A DNA stretch of 64,000 nucleotides from JBCBGF01 sp038526915 (GCA_038526915.1 JBCBGF010000001.1:186001-250000); one strand, 5' to 3'; positions 45,079 through 54,466 are shown, counted from the first letter of the stretch. Program-made: numbers and translations. Notes: a model not told the origin generated them from the letters alone.

Positions 45079-45369
45079 TCAGACGAGCGCGCGATAAAGA
45101 TCAGGCAGGATGAAGTCACGCACTGCGATCAGGATCAGAAACGCCACCAGCGGGGCCAGATCGAGGCCTCCGGTGTTCGGCAGCCAGCGCCGGATGGGCG
45201 TGTAAATCGGCTCTAACAGTCGGTTCAGGCCATCCCAGATCTGCGCTACCAGCGGCTGGTGCAGGTTCAGCACCTGAAACGTGATCAGCCAGCTGAACAC
45301 GATGTGGACGATCATGATAAAGAAGGCCACGTCGAGCAGCATATCAAGAATGCCGAAGATTGCGTTCAT
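45079..45369 (-). CDS. YggT-family membrane protein
   Basis: 96 residues, with two hydrophobic segments (about 5-33 and 70-92) around the short loop PIYTPIRRWLP characteristic of YggT. GGAGA lies before the ATG. These proteins are linked to osmotic shock tolerance and membrane integrity. It is upstream of recQ on the same strand, but the SOS box between them suggests recQ has its own promoter. Confidence 0.9.
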   Translation of the reverse strand: MNAIFGILDMLLDVAFFIMIVHIVFSWLITFQVLNLHQPLVAQIWDGLNRLLEPIYTPIRRWLPNTGGLDLAPLVAFLILIAVRDFILPDLYRALV

Positions 45370-45478
45370 CTGGGTGTCTCCGTTTTCCGAGGGCTACACC
45401 TAAGCGCCCTAACAAGGGGTGACAACCCGCCTGCGCCCTGTCTTACTCACGCCCGAGCGCAGGCATATGGACAGGCCA

Positions 45479-46816
45479 ATGGCAGAGATCTCGACCAGAA
45501 AGCGGATCTGGGGCTGGTTCTTTTTCGATTGGGCCAGCCAACCTTACAACACCCTGCTGCTCACCTTCATCTTCGGGCCGTACATAAACGAGATAATGGG
45601 CGACGGTTCGGCCGCACAGGCCGCGTGGGGCTTTGGCATCGGCGCGGCAGGGATCATCATTGCACTGTCTGCCCCGATATTGGGCGCACTGGCCGACACT
45701 TCGGGCACGCGAATGCGCTGGATTTGGGTCTTTTCAGGCCTCTACGTGGTGGGCAGCGCGGGACTGTGGCTGGCTGTGCCCGAGGGCTACAACCTCGTCC
45801 TGATCCTGGGCTTCTTCGCGATCGGCCTGATCGGGATGGAGTTTGCCACGATCTTCACCAACTCGATGCTGCCCGATCTGGGCACCCGGGAAGAGATCGG
45901 GCGGATCTCGGGCAACGGCTGGGCTTTTGGCTACCTCGGCGGGTTGGCGGCGCTGATTATCATGCTGTTCTTCTTCGCCGAAAGCGCAGAGACCGGAAAA
46001 ACCTTCCTTGGGCTCGACCCCGCCTTCGGGCTGGACGCGGAAACGCGCGAGGGCACGCGGTTCGTCGGCCCCCTAACCGCACTGTGGTTCATCGTCTTCA
46101 TGATCCCCTTCTTCCTCTATGTCCGCGATCCGCGCCCCGTGGGTCACGTGAAAGGTGCCCTGCGCCCTGCGCTCGCCGATCTGGGGCGCACGATCCGCAG
46201 CTTGCCAGCACGGTCGAGCCTCTTTGCCTATCTCGCCTCGTCGATGTTTTACCGCGATGCACTGAACGGAATGTACACCTTCGGCGGCATCTACGCGGCT
46301 GGTGTCCTGGGCTGGACTGTCGTGGACGTTGGGATCTTCGGCATCCTCGCCATCATCACCGGCGCGCTTTTTGCTTGGCTCGGCGGGCGGGCGGATGCGG
46401 CTTATGGCCCAAAACCGGTCATCTTTGTCAGCATCCTGGCCCTCACTGCCGTGGCCATCGCGATCATCTTTGTCTCGCCCACGTCAGTCCTCGGGTTACC
46501 CGTAGAAGAAGGGTCTAACTTGCCCAATATCGCCTTCTACATCGTGGGCGCGGTGATCGGTGCCGCGGGGGGATCGCTACAAACGGCGAGCCGGACCATG
46601 ATGGTCCGCCAGGCCGATCCCGACCGGATGACCGAAGCCTTCGGTCTTTACGCGCTGGCTGGCAAGGCCACGTCGTTCCTGGCCCCGCTGTCCATTGGGA
46701 TTGTCACCGCCACCACAGGCAGCCAACAACTTGGCGTGACCCCGTTGATCGTGCTTTTCGTGGTGGGGTTGGTCCTGCTAGTCTGGGTAAAACCCAACGG
46801 AGATCGAGCAGCATAA
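45479..46816 (+). CDS. MFS transporter, UMF1 (Atg22-like) family
   Basis: 445 residues from the ATG at 45479; ATG at 45467 is also possible. About 12 membrane helices. The opening RIWGWFFFDWASQPYNTLLLTFIFGPY and the segment LPDLGTREEIGRISGNGWAFGYLGG are typical of the UMF1 group. Substrate unknown. Its stop overlaps the mepA start by one base. Confidence 0.9.
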   Translation: MAEISTRKRIWGWFFFDWASQPYNTLLLTFIFGPYINEIMGDGSAAQAAWGFGIGAAGIIIALSAPILGALADTSGTRMRWIWVFSGLYVVGSAGLWLAVPEGYNLVLILGFFAIGLIGMEFATIFTNSMLPDLGTREEIGRISGNGWAFGYLGGLAALIIMLFFFAESAETGKTFLGLDPAFGLDAETREGTRFVGPLTALWFIVFMIPFFLYVRDPRPVGHVKGALRPALADLGRTIRSLPARSSLFAYLASSMFYRDALNGMYTFGGIYAAGVLGWTVVDVGIFGILAIITGALFAWLGGRADAAYGPKPVIFVSILALTAVAIAIIFVSPTSVLGLPVEEGSNLPNIAFYIVGAVIGAAGGSLQTASRTMMVRQADPDRMTEAFGLYALAGKATSFLAPLSIGIVTATTGSQQLGVTPLIVLFVVGLVLLVWVKPNGDRAA

Positions 46817-47676
46817 TGATCATCCGCAGTCTATTCGCCGTCGCGGCGCTACTGGCGTTTGCGCAAGGCGCAGCGGCGCAAACCCCGGCGAGCGAGGTGT
46901 TCGGCGCCAAAAACACGCCGTCCCCCCACAAGTCCGCCCCGTTCGGTAGCCATTCGCGCGGATGCATCGCAGGTGCCGTACAACTGCCGGAAACCGGGCC
47001 GACATGGCAGGCAATGCGCCTATCGCGCAACCGCCATTGGGGCCACCCGGAGACGATATCGTTCATTGAACGCGTGTCGGCCGCCGCGGCCCGCCAACCT
47101 GGCTGGAACGGTCTCTATGTCGGCGACATCTCCCCCCCGCGCGGTGGTCCGCATTCCGGCCACCGGTCGCATCAGATCGGCCTTGATGTCGATTTCTGGA
47201 TGCTGCCCGCATCCGATCTGACGCTCAGCCGCCGCGACCGTGAAAACCTGTCGTCGATCTCGATGCGGCGCGAGAACGGCGCTTTCGTGAACGGCAACTG
47301 GACCCGCGCGCATCACGAAGTGCTCAAGGCCGTCGCCAGCGACCCTTGGGTGACGCGGATCTTCGTCTTCCCCGGTGCCAAGGTACAGATGTGCAACGAC
47401 GCGCGCGGCGACCGGTCGTGGCTGCGCAAAATCCGGCCCTGGTGGGGGCATCACTATCATTTCCACGTGCGCCTGAAATGCCCCAGCAACGCAGGCGCCT
47501 GTGTCGAGCAAAACCCACCACCCCCCGGCGATGGCTGCGCCGACGCGGAAGACTGGGTTCGCAACATCCTCAACCCGCCGCCACCAGACCCCAATGCCCC
47601 CGCGCCTCAGCCCCGACGCGAACTGGTGATGGCCGACCTGCCGCAGCAATGCCAAACCGTCGTGTCGGCGCGCTAG
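46816..47676 (+). CDS. mepA: Penicillin-insensitive murein endopeptidase MepA
   Basis: 286 residues. A signal peptide ends near AAA-QTP (residue 21). LAS-type metallopeptidase motifs are visible: GPHSGHRSHQIGLDVDFWML and WWGHHYHFHVRLKCP carry the zinc ligands. It cleaves D-Ala-meso-DAP cross-links in the periplasm. A proline-rich tail (PPPPDPNAPAPQPRR) extends the C-terminus. Confidence 0.94.
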   Translation: MIIRSLFAVAALLAFAQGAAAQTPASEVFGAKNTPSPHKSAPFGSHSRGCIAGAVQLPETGPTWQAMRLSRNRHWGHPETISFIERVSAAAARQPGWNGLYVGDISPPRGGPHSGHRSHQIGLDVDFWMLPASDLTLSRRDRENLSSISMRRENGAFVNGNWTRAHHEVLKAVASDPWVTRIFVFPGAKVQMCNDARGDRSWLRKIRPWWGHHYHFHVRLKCPSNAGACVEQNPPPPGDGCADAEDWVRNILNPPPPDPNAPAPQPRRELVMADLPQQCQTVVSAR

Positions 47677-48530
47677 CCGCGGCGCTCTGTCTCTGGGCGG
47701 GATCGACGTACCCTGAACAAGCGCGCTTCGTCTCTGAGCTCGCTTGGACGGTAGATAACCCCAGCTTTGGTGGGCTCAGCGGGCTTGAGGTCTCGGAAGA
47801 CGGACAATCGTTTGTGGCGATCAGCGATCGAGGGTCGTCCATTCGCGGAACGCTAAGGCGAAAAAACGGCGTGATTTCTTCGGTCGAGATGGTCGAGATC
47901 ACTGGGATGCAAATCGACCCTATTCCAGCGGCATCTGGGCGCATTTTCGATGCCGAGGGCTTGGCGAGCTTACCTGACGGCTCGCATTTCGTATCCTTCG
48001 AAGGCGTTCACCGGGTGGACCTCTACGATACCTTCACGGCAAGCCCCACGCGTCTCGCCCCACCGACCATTCCCGAGGGTCTTTACGAGAACGGCGGCCT
48101 GGAAGCGCTTGCCATCGACACGTCAGGCCGGCTTTTTGCCATCCCGGAAAACAAACGCCGCCGCATCCCGGACTACCCGGTGCTGGTCTACCAAAACGAC
48201 ATCTGGACAACGCCTTTTCGCATCCTCGGCGTGGACGGCATGCGCCCGGTTGGCGCTGATTTTGGGCCTGACGGCGCGCTCTACCTGCTGGAGCGGTCGT
48301 TTCACGGGATTTTCGGCTTCTCCAGCCGGGTCCGACGGTTTGATCCCGGGTCCACCGGTGTCGTGACGGGCGACGTTCTGTTCCACACACCCCCCGGCAC
48401 CCATGACAACCTGGAAGGCATCGCCGTTTGGAGTGATGAAGACGGGGCACTGCGCCTGACCATGGTTTCCGACAACAATTTCAGCGTCTTTCAACGGACC
48501 GAGTTCGTCGAATACCGGTTGACGCCGTAA
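47649..48530 (+). CDS. Secreted esterase-like protein of the phytase-like family
   Basis: 293 residues from the ATG at 47649, overlapping the mepA end by 28 bases. A short signal peptide (about 1-18) is followed by a beta-propeller-like pattern (GGLSGLEVSEDGQSFVAISDRGS, GRIFDAEGLASLPDGSHFVSFEG, NGGLEALAIDTSGRLFAIPE, HDNLEGIAVWSDEDG). Matches the phytase-like (esterase-like) domain group; the substrate cannot be assigned. Confidence 0.82.
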   Translation: MPNRRVGALAAALCLWAGSTYPEQARFVSELAWTVDNPSFGGLSGLEVSEDGQSFVAISDRGSSIRGTLRRKNGVISSVEMVEITGMQIDPIPAASGRIFDAEGLASLPDGSHFVSFEGVHRVDLYDTFTASPTRLAPPTIPEGLYENGGLEALAIDTSGRLFAIPENKRRRIPDYPVLVYQNDIWTTPFRILGVDGMRPVGADFGPDGALYLLERSFHGIFGFSSRVRRFDPGSTGVVTGDVLFHTPPGTHDNLEGIAVWSDEDGALRLTMVSDNNFSVFQRTEFVEYRLTP

Positions 48531-48608
48531 CGTGGCCCGGGCTAAACGCCCGCGTCCCGGCGCGGCTGGGGCCAAGTCTCCGCAACCTTGTTAAAACGGA
48601 ACCCAGTT

Positions 48609-49229
48609 ATGACCCGCCTTCTTCCTGGCATCCTTGCCATGGCCACCGTTGTCGTGGCCTCAAACATCCTTGTGCAGTTTCTCTTCGGCCAATGGCTGAC
48701 TTGGGGGGCATTCACTTACCCCATTGCGTTTCTGGTGACCGACGTGATGAACCGCGTCTATGGGGCGTCGACGGCGCGAAATGTCGTTTTCGTTGGATTC
48801 CTCACGGGTGTGGCCTGTTCGCTGATCGGGACGCAGATCATGGGCGAGTTCGGGCCGCTGGTCACCTGGCGGATCGCGATCGGCTCTGGGCTGGCATTCC
48901 TGACAGCGCAACTTCTTGATATTGCTGTCTTTAACCGACTGCGCGAGGGCACGTGGTGGCGGGCGCCGCTGGCCTCGACCCTGGTGGGGTCGACGGTGGA
49001 TACGGCGTTGTTCTTTACCATCGCCTTTAGTGCGACGCTCGCATTCATCGAGCCGGCCAATGACGTCAGCTGGGCCAACGAAGCCTTGCCCCTGTTAGGC
49101 GCAGGCCCTGTTGTTCCGCTGTGGGTGTCGCTCGCCGTGGCGGATTGGGGCGTAAAAATTACGCTCGCCTTGATCGCATTGGTGCCATTTCGCTTAATTG
49201 TGAGGCGTTTGACCGCACAGGTTGCGTGA
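48609..49229 (+). CDS. Queuosine precursor transporter (YhhQ/VUT family)
   Basis: 206 residues from the ATG at 48609. Six membrane helices with the family segment WGAFTYPIAFLVTDVMNRVYGASTARNVV and WRAPLASTLVGSTVDTALFFTIAF. YhhQ homologues import preQ0/preQ1 for queuosine tRNA modification. No queuosine enzyme genes are adjacent. Confidence 0.9.
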   Translation: MTRLLPGILAMATVVVASNILVQFLFGQWLTWGAFTYPIAFLVTDVMNRVYGASTARNVVFVGFLTGVACSLIGTQIMGEFGPLVTWRIAIGSGLAFLTAQLLDIAVFNRLREGTWWRAPLASTLVGSTVDTALFFTIAFSATLAFIEPANDVSWANEALPLLGAGPVVPLWVSLAVADWGVKITLALIALVPFRLIVRRLTAQVA

Positions 49230-49300
49230 AAACAGTTGACCCACACCAAATCTGTGCCAACCTCCATGTATCGGTTCAACAAATGAAAGGAGGTGGTCCA

Positions 49301-49357
49301 GTGTCGAGAGTGATATTGGAGAGAGGTGTCGGAACAGTCGGGGGAATGATCGCCTGA
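49301..49357 (+). CDS. Micro-ORF, 18 residues, with anti-SD-perfect ribosome site
   Basis: GTG start with GGAGG 7 bases upstream. The surrounding AAAGGAGGTGGTCC (49286-49299) is nearly fully complementary to the 3' end of 16S rRNA. The peptide reads (M)SRVILERGVGTVGGMIA, and an in-frame ATG at 49283 would lengthen it by six residues. No family was recognised. Confidence 0.45.
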   Translation: MSRVILERGVGTVGGMIA

Positions 49358-49429
49358 GGGCAATCCTGAAGGCAGAACACTCCTGATTGGGCTCCAGTCC
49401 CTAACTGGCCCATCTCTGAATAACTCGAA

Positions 49430-49456
49430 GGGCCGCCGACATCCGGCGGCCCTTTT
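49430..49456 (+). terminator. Rho-independent terminator of the micro-ORF unit
   Basis: Arms GGGCCGCCG (49430-49438) and CGGCGGCCC (49444-49452) are perfect around a 5-base loop and are followed by TTTT. Confidence 0.85.
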
Positions 49457-49525
49457 CCGTGCAGAATTAGCCTGCACAACCCGTACACAGGCTGTACACA
49501 CCCTGTACACCGCCGAGTACACCTG

Positions 49526-49942
49526 ATGCAGATCACCGACACCCTCCAGATCGAAGATTGGGAACTGACCGAACAGTTCATCCGCGCCTCGGGCCCGGGT
49601 GGGCAGAACGTCAACAAGGTGTCGACGGCGGTGGAACTCCGGTTCGAGGCGGCGCGGTCGCCCAACCTCACCGATGCGGTGAAGGCCCGGCTGAAACGCA
49701 TCGCGGGGCGGCGCTGGACCAAGGACGGCGCGGTGGTCCTGCAGGTGTCCGAGGCGCGCAGCCAGGCCCGCAACCGCGAGATCGCGCGGGAGCGTTTGGC
49801 GGAGATGATCCGGCGGGCAACCGTGGTGCCGAAGAAGCGGCGACCTACCCGGCCCACTAAGGGATCGGTCGAGCGGCGGATCAAAGCAAAGAAGGTGCGC
49901 AGCGCGGTAAAGGCGATGCGCGGGCGGGTCGACGACCCGTAG
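49526..49942 (+). CDS. arfB: Alternative ribosome-rescue hydrolase ArfB
   Basis: 138 residues. The GGQ peptidyl-tRNA hydrolase motif is in RASGPGGQNVNKVSTAVELRF, and the basic C-terminal tail (KKRRPTRPTKGSVERRIKAKKVRSAVKAMRGR) that senses empty mRNA channels is complete. It rescues stalled ribosomes independently of tmRNA. It lies 70 bases after the terminator of the micro-ORF unit. Confidence 0.95.
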   Translation: MQITDTLQIEDWELTEQFIRASGPGGQNVNKVSTAVELRFEAARSPNLTDAVKARLKRIAGRRWTKDGAVVLQVSEARSQARNREIARERLAEMIRRATVVPKKRRPTRPTKGSVERRIKAKKVRSAVKAMRGRVDDP

Positions 49943-50057
49943 AGGGCACAAGCGCCCTTGACCCCGATTCGCGAACGTCAGACAGTCGCGGCAAACCACT
50001 TGCGCGGGGCAGGAAAACGGCTAGGGTCGCCGCCCCGGCATCTGAGGGAGCAAGGGC

Positions 50058-51176
50058 ATGAAGATCAGCATCGAACGCGCAAACCTGCTGCGGGCCGTGG
50101 CCCAGGCGCAGTCGGTTGTCGAACGGCGCAACACGATCCCGATCCTGGCCAATGTTCTGATCGAGGCGGAAGGCGATGCAGTCACCTTCCGCGCGACTGA
50201 CCTCGATATCGAGGTGGTGGACCGGGCGCCGGCGCAGGTGGAGCGGGCGGGCGCCACGACGGTCGCCGCGGTGACTTTGCACGAGATCGTGCGAAAGCTG
50301 CCCGACGGGGCGCTGGTCACATTGACCGATGATGGGGCCTCGGGGCGGATGACGGTAGATGCCGGGCGGTCGAACTTTTCGTTGGCGACGCTGCCGCGCG
50401 AGGATTTCCCGGTGATGGCGTCGAGTGAGTATACCGCAAATTTCTCTGCGCCCGCGCCAATCCTGCGGCGGCTGTTCGACAAGTCGAAATTCGCGATCTC
50501 GACGGAAGAGACGCGGTATTACCTCAATGGCGTGTATATGCATGTGGCAGAGGGAGAGAGTGGGCAGTCCTTGCGCTGTGTCGCCACCGACGGCCACCGG
50601 CTGGCGCGGATCGATGCCATGCTGCCGCAAGGGGCCGAGGTGATGCCGGGCGTGATCGTGCCGCGCAAGACGGTGGGGGAATTGCGCAAGCTTCTGGATG
50701 ATGACGAGGCGCAGATCGCGGTATCGGTGTCTGAGACGAAGGTGCGGTTCGCGACGCCCGATATTACTCTGACGTCGAAGGTGATCGACGGGACATTCCC
50801 AGACTATACCCGTGTAATCCCCACGGCGAATGCGCGAAAACTGGAGGTGGACGCGTCCGAGTTTGCCCAGGCCGTGGACCGGGTGGCGACCGTGTCATCG
50901 GAACGGTCCCGCGCGGTGAAACTGGCGCTGGATGATGACCGGCTGATCCTGTCGGTGAATGCGCCCGATAGTGGGGCGGCGGAAGAAGAGCTGGCCGTGG
51001 CCTATGGCGATGAGCGGTTGGAGATCGGGTTCAACGCGAAATACCTGCTGGAGATCGCGAGCCAGGTGGATCGCGAGAATGCGGTGTTCCTGTTCAACTC
51101 CGCCGGCGATCCGACGCTGATGCGGGAGGGGAATGATCCCTCGGCCGTCTATGTCGTGATGCCGATGCGCGTGTAG
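50058..51176 (+). CDS. dnaN: DNA polymerase III beta clamp DnaN
   Basis: 372 residues, typical length. It has the family opening (MKISIERANLLRAVAQAQSVVERRNTIPILANVLIEA), VATDGHRLARID in the middle domain, and the C-terminal VYVVMPMRV. AGGGAGC precedes the ATG. Sliding clamp for replication; recF follows. Confidence 0.97.
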   Translation: MKISIERANLLRAVAQAQSVVERRNTIPILANVLIEAEGDAVTFRATDLDIEVVDRAPAQVERAGATTVAAVTLHEIVRKLPDGALVTLTDDGASGRMTVDAGRSNFSLATLPREDFPVMASSEYTANFSAPAPILRRLFDKSKFAISTEETRYYLNGVYMHVAEGESGQSLRCVATDGHRLARIDAMLPQGAEVMPGVIVPRKTVGELRKLLDDDEAQIAVSVSETKVRFATPDITLTSKVIDGTFPDYTRVIPTANARKLEVDASEFAQAVDRVATVSSERSRAVKLALDDDRLILSVNAPDSGAAEEELAVAYGDERLEIGFNAKYLLEIASQVDRENAVFLFNSAGDPTLMREGNDPSAVYVVMPMRV

Positions 51177-51235
51177 CGCCAGAAAAGTCTTCTTGCCTTC
51201 GGCGAGGATATTTCCAGACCAAAGAAGGGCCTGAC

Positions 51236-52342
51236 GTGCCCGAACTTGCCGTTACATCGCTGCGCCTGACCCAGTTCCGGTCGCATCGCCTCGCCCGGAT
51301 CGAGGCGACGGCGCGGCCAATTGCGATTTTTGGCGCGAACGGGGCGGGAAAGACCAACATCCTGGAAGCGGTGTCGATGTTGTCGCCGGGGCGGGGCCTC
51401 AGGCGCGCGACGGCGGAGGCGTTGGGGCGGCAACCCGAGGGGGTTGGGTGGAAGATCGCCGGCGAACTTCGCTCGCTTCATCAGGTGCATGAGGTGGAGA
51501 CCTGGGCGGAGCCTGGGAGCGGTCGGCAGGTGCGGATCGACGGGAAGGCGGCGGCGCAGGTGGCGCTGGGGCGGATTGCGCGCGTGCTGTGGCTGGTGCC
51601 GTCGATGGATCGGCTGTGGATCGAAGGGGCCGAGGGGCGGCGGCGGTTTCTGGACCGGATCGCGCTGTCGTTTGAGCCGGGGCATGCGGAAGCCGTCCTG
51701 GCCTATGAAAAGGCGATGCGGGAGCGGAACCGATTGCTGAAGGACATAGTGCGGGACTCGCATTGGTACACCGCTTTGGAGCATCAGATGGCCGAGGCGG
51801 GGGAGGCGATCCGCAGCGTTCGGGTCGCGGCGATTGTCAGGTTGATGGAGGCGCAGGCGGGGGCGGAGACGGTGTTTCCGGTGGCAGAGCTTAGTTTGAC
51901 CGCTGCTGAAGGCGGGGCGGCGCCCGAGGGGGTGGAGGCTTTGGCGGAGGCGCTGGCCGACAACCGGGGCGCGGATTTGCGGGCTGGGCGGACGTTGATC
52001 GGGCCGCATCGGGCGGATCTGGGGGCTGTGTATGCAGCGAAGGGTGTTGCCGCGGAGCAGTGTTCGACGGGGGAGCAGAAGGCGCTCTTGATCTCGCTGA
52101 TCCTCGCCAATGCGCGGGCGCTGGCGGAGGATGTTGGGGCGCCGCCGATTGTTCTGCTCGATGAGGTGGCCGCGCATCTGGATGCGGATCGGCGGGCGGC
52201 GTTGTACGATGAGATCTGTGCGCTGGGGGCGCAGGCGTGGATGACGGGGACGGAACAGGGGCTCTTTGAGGCGCTGGGGGACCGGGGGGATTACCTGGAG
52301 GTGCGTGAGTCAGACGGCGCGTCGGAAGTGGTTCGGGTGTGA
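51236..52342 (+). CDS. recF: DNA replication/repair protein RecF
   Basis: 368 residues from the GTG at 51236. Walker A FGANGAGKTNILEA, the ABC-type signature in CSTGEQKALLISLILANA and Walker B PPIVLLDEVAAHLD are clear. It loads RecA at gaps with RecO/RecR. Follows dnaN by 59 bases; its stop overlaps the lysE-like start. Confidence 0.96.
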   Translation: MPELAVTSLRLTQFRSHRLARIEATARPIAIFGANGAGKTNILEAVSMLSPGRGLRRATAEALGRQPEGVGWKIAGELRSLHQVHEVETWAEPGSGRQVRIDGKAAAQVALGRIARVLWLVPSMDRLWIEGAEGRRRFLDRIALSFEPGHAEAVLAYEKAMRERNRLLKDIVRDSHWYTALEHQMAEAGEAIRSVRVAAIVRLMEAQAGAETVFPVAELSLTAAEGGAAPEGVEALAEALADNRGADLRAGRTLIGPHRADLGAVYAAKGVAAEQCSTGEQKALLISLILANARALAEDVGAPPIVLLDEVAAHLDADRRAALYDEICALGAQAWMTGTEQGLFEALGDRGDYLEVRESDGASEVVRV

Positions 52343-52959
52343 CGATCTCAGTAGGCGATCTCGCGCTGTACGTGGGTGCGCTCTTCATCCTGTTTCTGAC
52401 GCCGGGGCCGGTCTGGGTGGCGCTCACCGCGCGGGCCTTGTCGGGCGGGTTTCATGCGGCCTGGCCCCTGGCGCTGGGTGTCGTCTTGGGCGATGCGATC
52501 TGGCCGTTTCTGGCGATCCTGGGGGTGACCTGGATCGTCTCGGTGTTCTCGGGCTTCATGGTGGCGTTGAAATGGGTGGCGGCTTTGGTGTTCGTCATCA
52601 TGGGGGCGCTGATCCTGCGGAACGCCGACAAGACGATTGCCAGCGACAGCCGCCTGACCCGCCCCGGCATGTGGGCGGGGTTTCTGGCGGGGGTCGCGGT
52701 GATCCTGGGCAATCCCAAGGCGATCCTGTTCTACATGGGCGTGCTGCCGGGCTTCTTTGATCTGACGGCGGTGACGGCGTGGGATATTGCAGCGATTGTG
52801 GCCGCCTCGATGATCGTGCCGCTCATCGGAAACGTGTGCTTTGCGCTGTTCATCGACCGCGCGCGGCGGGTTTTGACCTCGCCCGCGGCGCTGAGGCGGA
52901 CGAACCTCGTGGCAGGGGTGTTGTTGATTGCCGTGGGTGCGGTCATTGCCCTAACGTGA
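52339..52959 (+). CDS. LysE/RhtB-family amino-acid exporter
   Basis: 206 residues from the GTG at 52339, overlapping the recF stop by 4 bases. Six hydrophobic segments, with the family start LALYVGALFILFLTPGPVWVALTARALSGGFHAAWPLALGVVLGD and GFLAGVAVILGNPKAILFYMGVLPGFFDL. Exported amino acid unknown. Confidence 0.91.
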   Translation: MTISVGDLALYVGALFILFLTPGPVWVALTARALSGGFHAAWPLALGVVLGDAIWPFLAILGVTWIVSVFSGFMVALKWVAALVFVIMGALILRNADKTIASDSRLTRPGMWAGFLAGVAVILGNPKAILFYMGVLPGFFDLTAVTAWDIAAIVAASMIVPLIGNVCFALFIDRARRVLTSPAALRRTNLVAGVLLIAVGAVIALT

Positions 52960-52964
52960 CGCCG

Positions 52965-53864
52965 ATGGATCACACGGCCTTTCTGAAAACCTTGCCGGCG
53001 GAGACCAAGGCGCACTTGACCCAGCGGAGCGACCGGGCGGGGCTTTTGCATCTGGCCGGGCATCTGGGGCTGATCTGTGTGACCGGGGGGCTGATCGCGG
53101 GCGGCCTACCGTTTTGGTGGCTGCTCCTGCCCGTGCACGGCATCCTTTTGGTGTTTCTCTTCACGCTGGAGCATGAGGCGACCCATCAAACCCCGTTTCG
53201 ATCTGAGCGGCTCAACGACCTCGTCGGGTGGGCCTGTGGGCTGATCCTGATCCTGCCGTTCACCTGGTTTCGCTATTTCCACTTCGCCCATCACCGGTTC
53301 ACCAACGATCCCGAGCGGGATCCGGAGCTCGCCGCGCCTAAACCTGAGAGTTGGTCGGCGTGGATCTGGCATGTGTCGGGCCTGCCCTATTGGGGGGCGA
53401 TGATCCGGCAGCTGGTCATCAACGCGATGGGGCGAGCCGAGGCGGACTATCTTCCCGCACGGGCGCAGGCGCGGATCGTCGCCGAGGCGCGGTGGATGGT
53501 GGCGATCTATGCGGGGGCGCTGGGGACGCTGATGGTCAGCGATCTGGTGCTTTGGCTCTGGGTGATCCCTGTGCTGCTTGGCCAACCGTTTCTGCGGGTT
53601 TACCTCTTGGCCGAACACGGGCGGTGTCCGGCGGTGACCAATATGTTCGAGAACACCCGGACGACCTTCACCAACCGGGCCATGCGGTTCCTGGCGTGGA
53701 ACATGCCCTATCACATTGAGCATCACGCCTATCCGTCGGTGCCGTTTCACCGATTGCCGGAGTTGCACCGCCTGGCCGAGGCGCATCTGGTGACGACGGC
53801 GCCGGGGTATGTGGCGTTTACGAAGGCGTATACGGGGGCGTTTGGGGACGCGGAGGGGCGGTGA
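52965..53864 (+). CDS. Membrane fatty-acid desaturase family protein
   Basis: 299 residues from the ATG at 52965. The three histidine boxes are HEATH, HFAHH and HIEHH (in MPYHIEHHAYPSVPFHRLPELH), with four membrane segments. The acyl or other lipid substrate cannot be assigned. It overlaps the next gene by one base (TGATG). Confidence 0.88.
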   Translation: MDHTAFLKTLPAETKAHLTQRSDRAGLLHLAGHLGLICVTGGLIAGGLPFWWLLLPVHGILLVFLFTLEHEATHQTPFRSERLNDLVGWACGLILILPFTWFRYFHFAHHRFTNDPERDPELAAPKPESWSAWIWHVSGLPYWGAMIRQLVINAMGRAEADYLPARAQARIVAEARWMVAIYAGALGTLMVSDLVLWLWVIPVLLGQPFLRVYLLAEHGRCPAVTNMFENTRTTFTNRAMRFLAWNMPYHIEHHAYPSVPFHRLPELHRLAEAHLVTTAPGYVAFTKAYTGAFGDAEGR

Positions 53865-54364
53865 TGGCGCGGCGGAGCAGCCAAGAGATTCTTGCGAGCA
53901 TCGAGCGGTTGACGGAGCTTGTCAGGGTTTATGAGCAATGGGATGATCACTATCATGGCGCGCGCCCCGAGCCCTATGACGAAATGACCATCGATTGGTG
54001 CATTGAGCGACTTCGTGAAGAAGGTATCCGCAATTCAGGAATTGAAATCGGCCTTAAGGAGAACCTACGCGAAATCGGCGAGCACATTCTCGACATACAG
54101 CGCTACGTGCCACACGAAGCCGAAAGCTTCTTGGCCTACTATCGAGAAAGAACAGGCCGCGATTTCTGGTCAGATATCGAAAACCCGCACAAAGCCGCCA
54201 AAGCTATTGTTCGTCGTGGGAGCATCCGGGAAGAATCCGAATTTCGACTGTTGATGAGCATTCTGTCGGACACAGAACAGACCGTGTTCAAAGGCGCTGA
54301 CGTTGATCGGGTCAACAAGCTTCTGCTCGACTTTGAAACGCGCGGCAAAAGCAACGGCGACTAA
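53864..54364 (+). CDS. Hypothetical protein, 166 residues
   Basis: ATG at 53864 with GGAGGGG upstream. A charged, mostly helical soluble protein (SIERLTELVRVYEQWDDHYHGA; LKENLREIGEHILDIQRYVPHEAESFLAYYRERTGRDFWSDIENPHKAAKAIVRRG). No family recognised. Its base composition from about 53990 on is visibly more AT-rich than its neighbours. It sits between the desaturase gene and gyrB. Confidence 0.7.
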   Translation: MARRSSQEILASIERLTELVRVYEQWDDHYHGARPEPYDEMTIDWCIERLREEGIRNSGIEIGLKENLREIGEHILDIQRYVPHEAESFLAYYRERTGRDFWSDIENPHKAAKAIVRRGSIREESEFRLLMSILSDTEQTVFKGADVDRVNKLLLDFETRGKSNGD

Positions 54365-54466
54365 CCCTTGCACCCATACCCCGCAGACACCAAATATTGT
54401 GTCTCCCACGTGACAATCCCCCCATAAACGCCTATAAAATGGGTCAAAAGACCAAGGAAGGCACGC

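Larger units (their letters stand above)
49286..49456 (+). ncRNA. Short transcription unit with micro-ORF and terminator
   Basis: Between the queuosine-precursor transporter and arfB lies a self-contained unit. It has an extended ribosome site, an 18-codon frame (49301-49357), then about 70 bases with pairable CAATC/GATTG, and a terminator at 49430-49456. A TTGACC at 49236 could be a -35 element, but no clear -10 was seen. It may be a small RNA, a leader, or a peptide gene. Confidence 0.4.

Noticed and set aside
48758..49999. A 413-codon minus-strand frame across the queuosine-precursor transporter, micro-ORF unit and arfB
   Set aside because: It crosses two well-supported plus-strand genes and a terminator, and has no recognisable domain.
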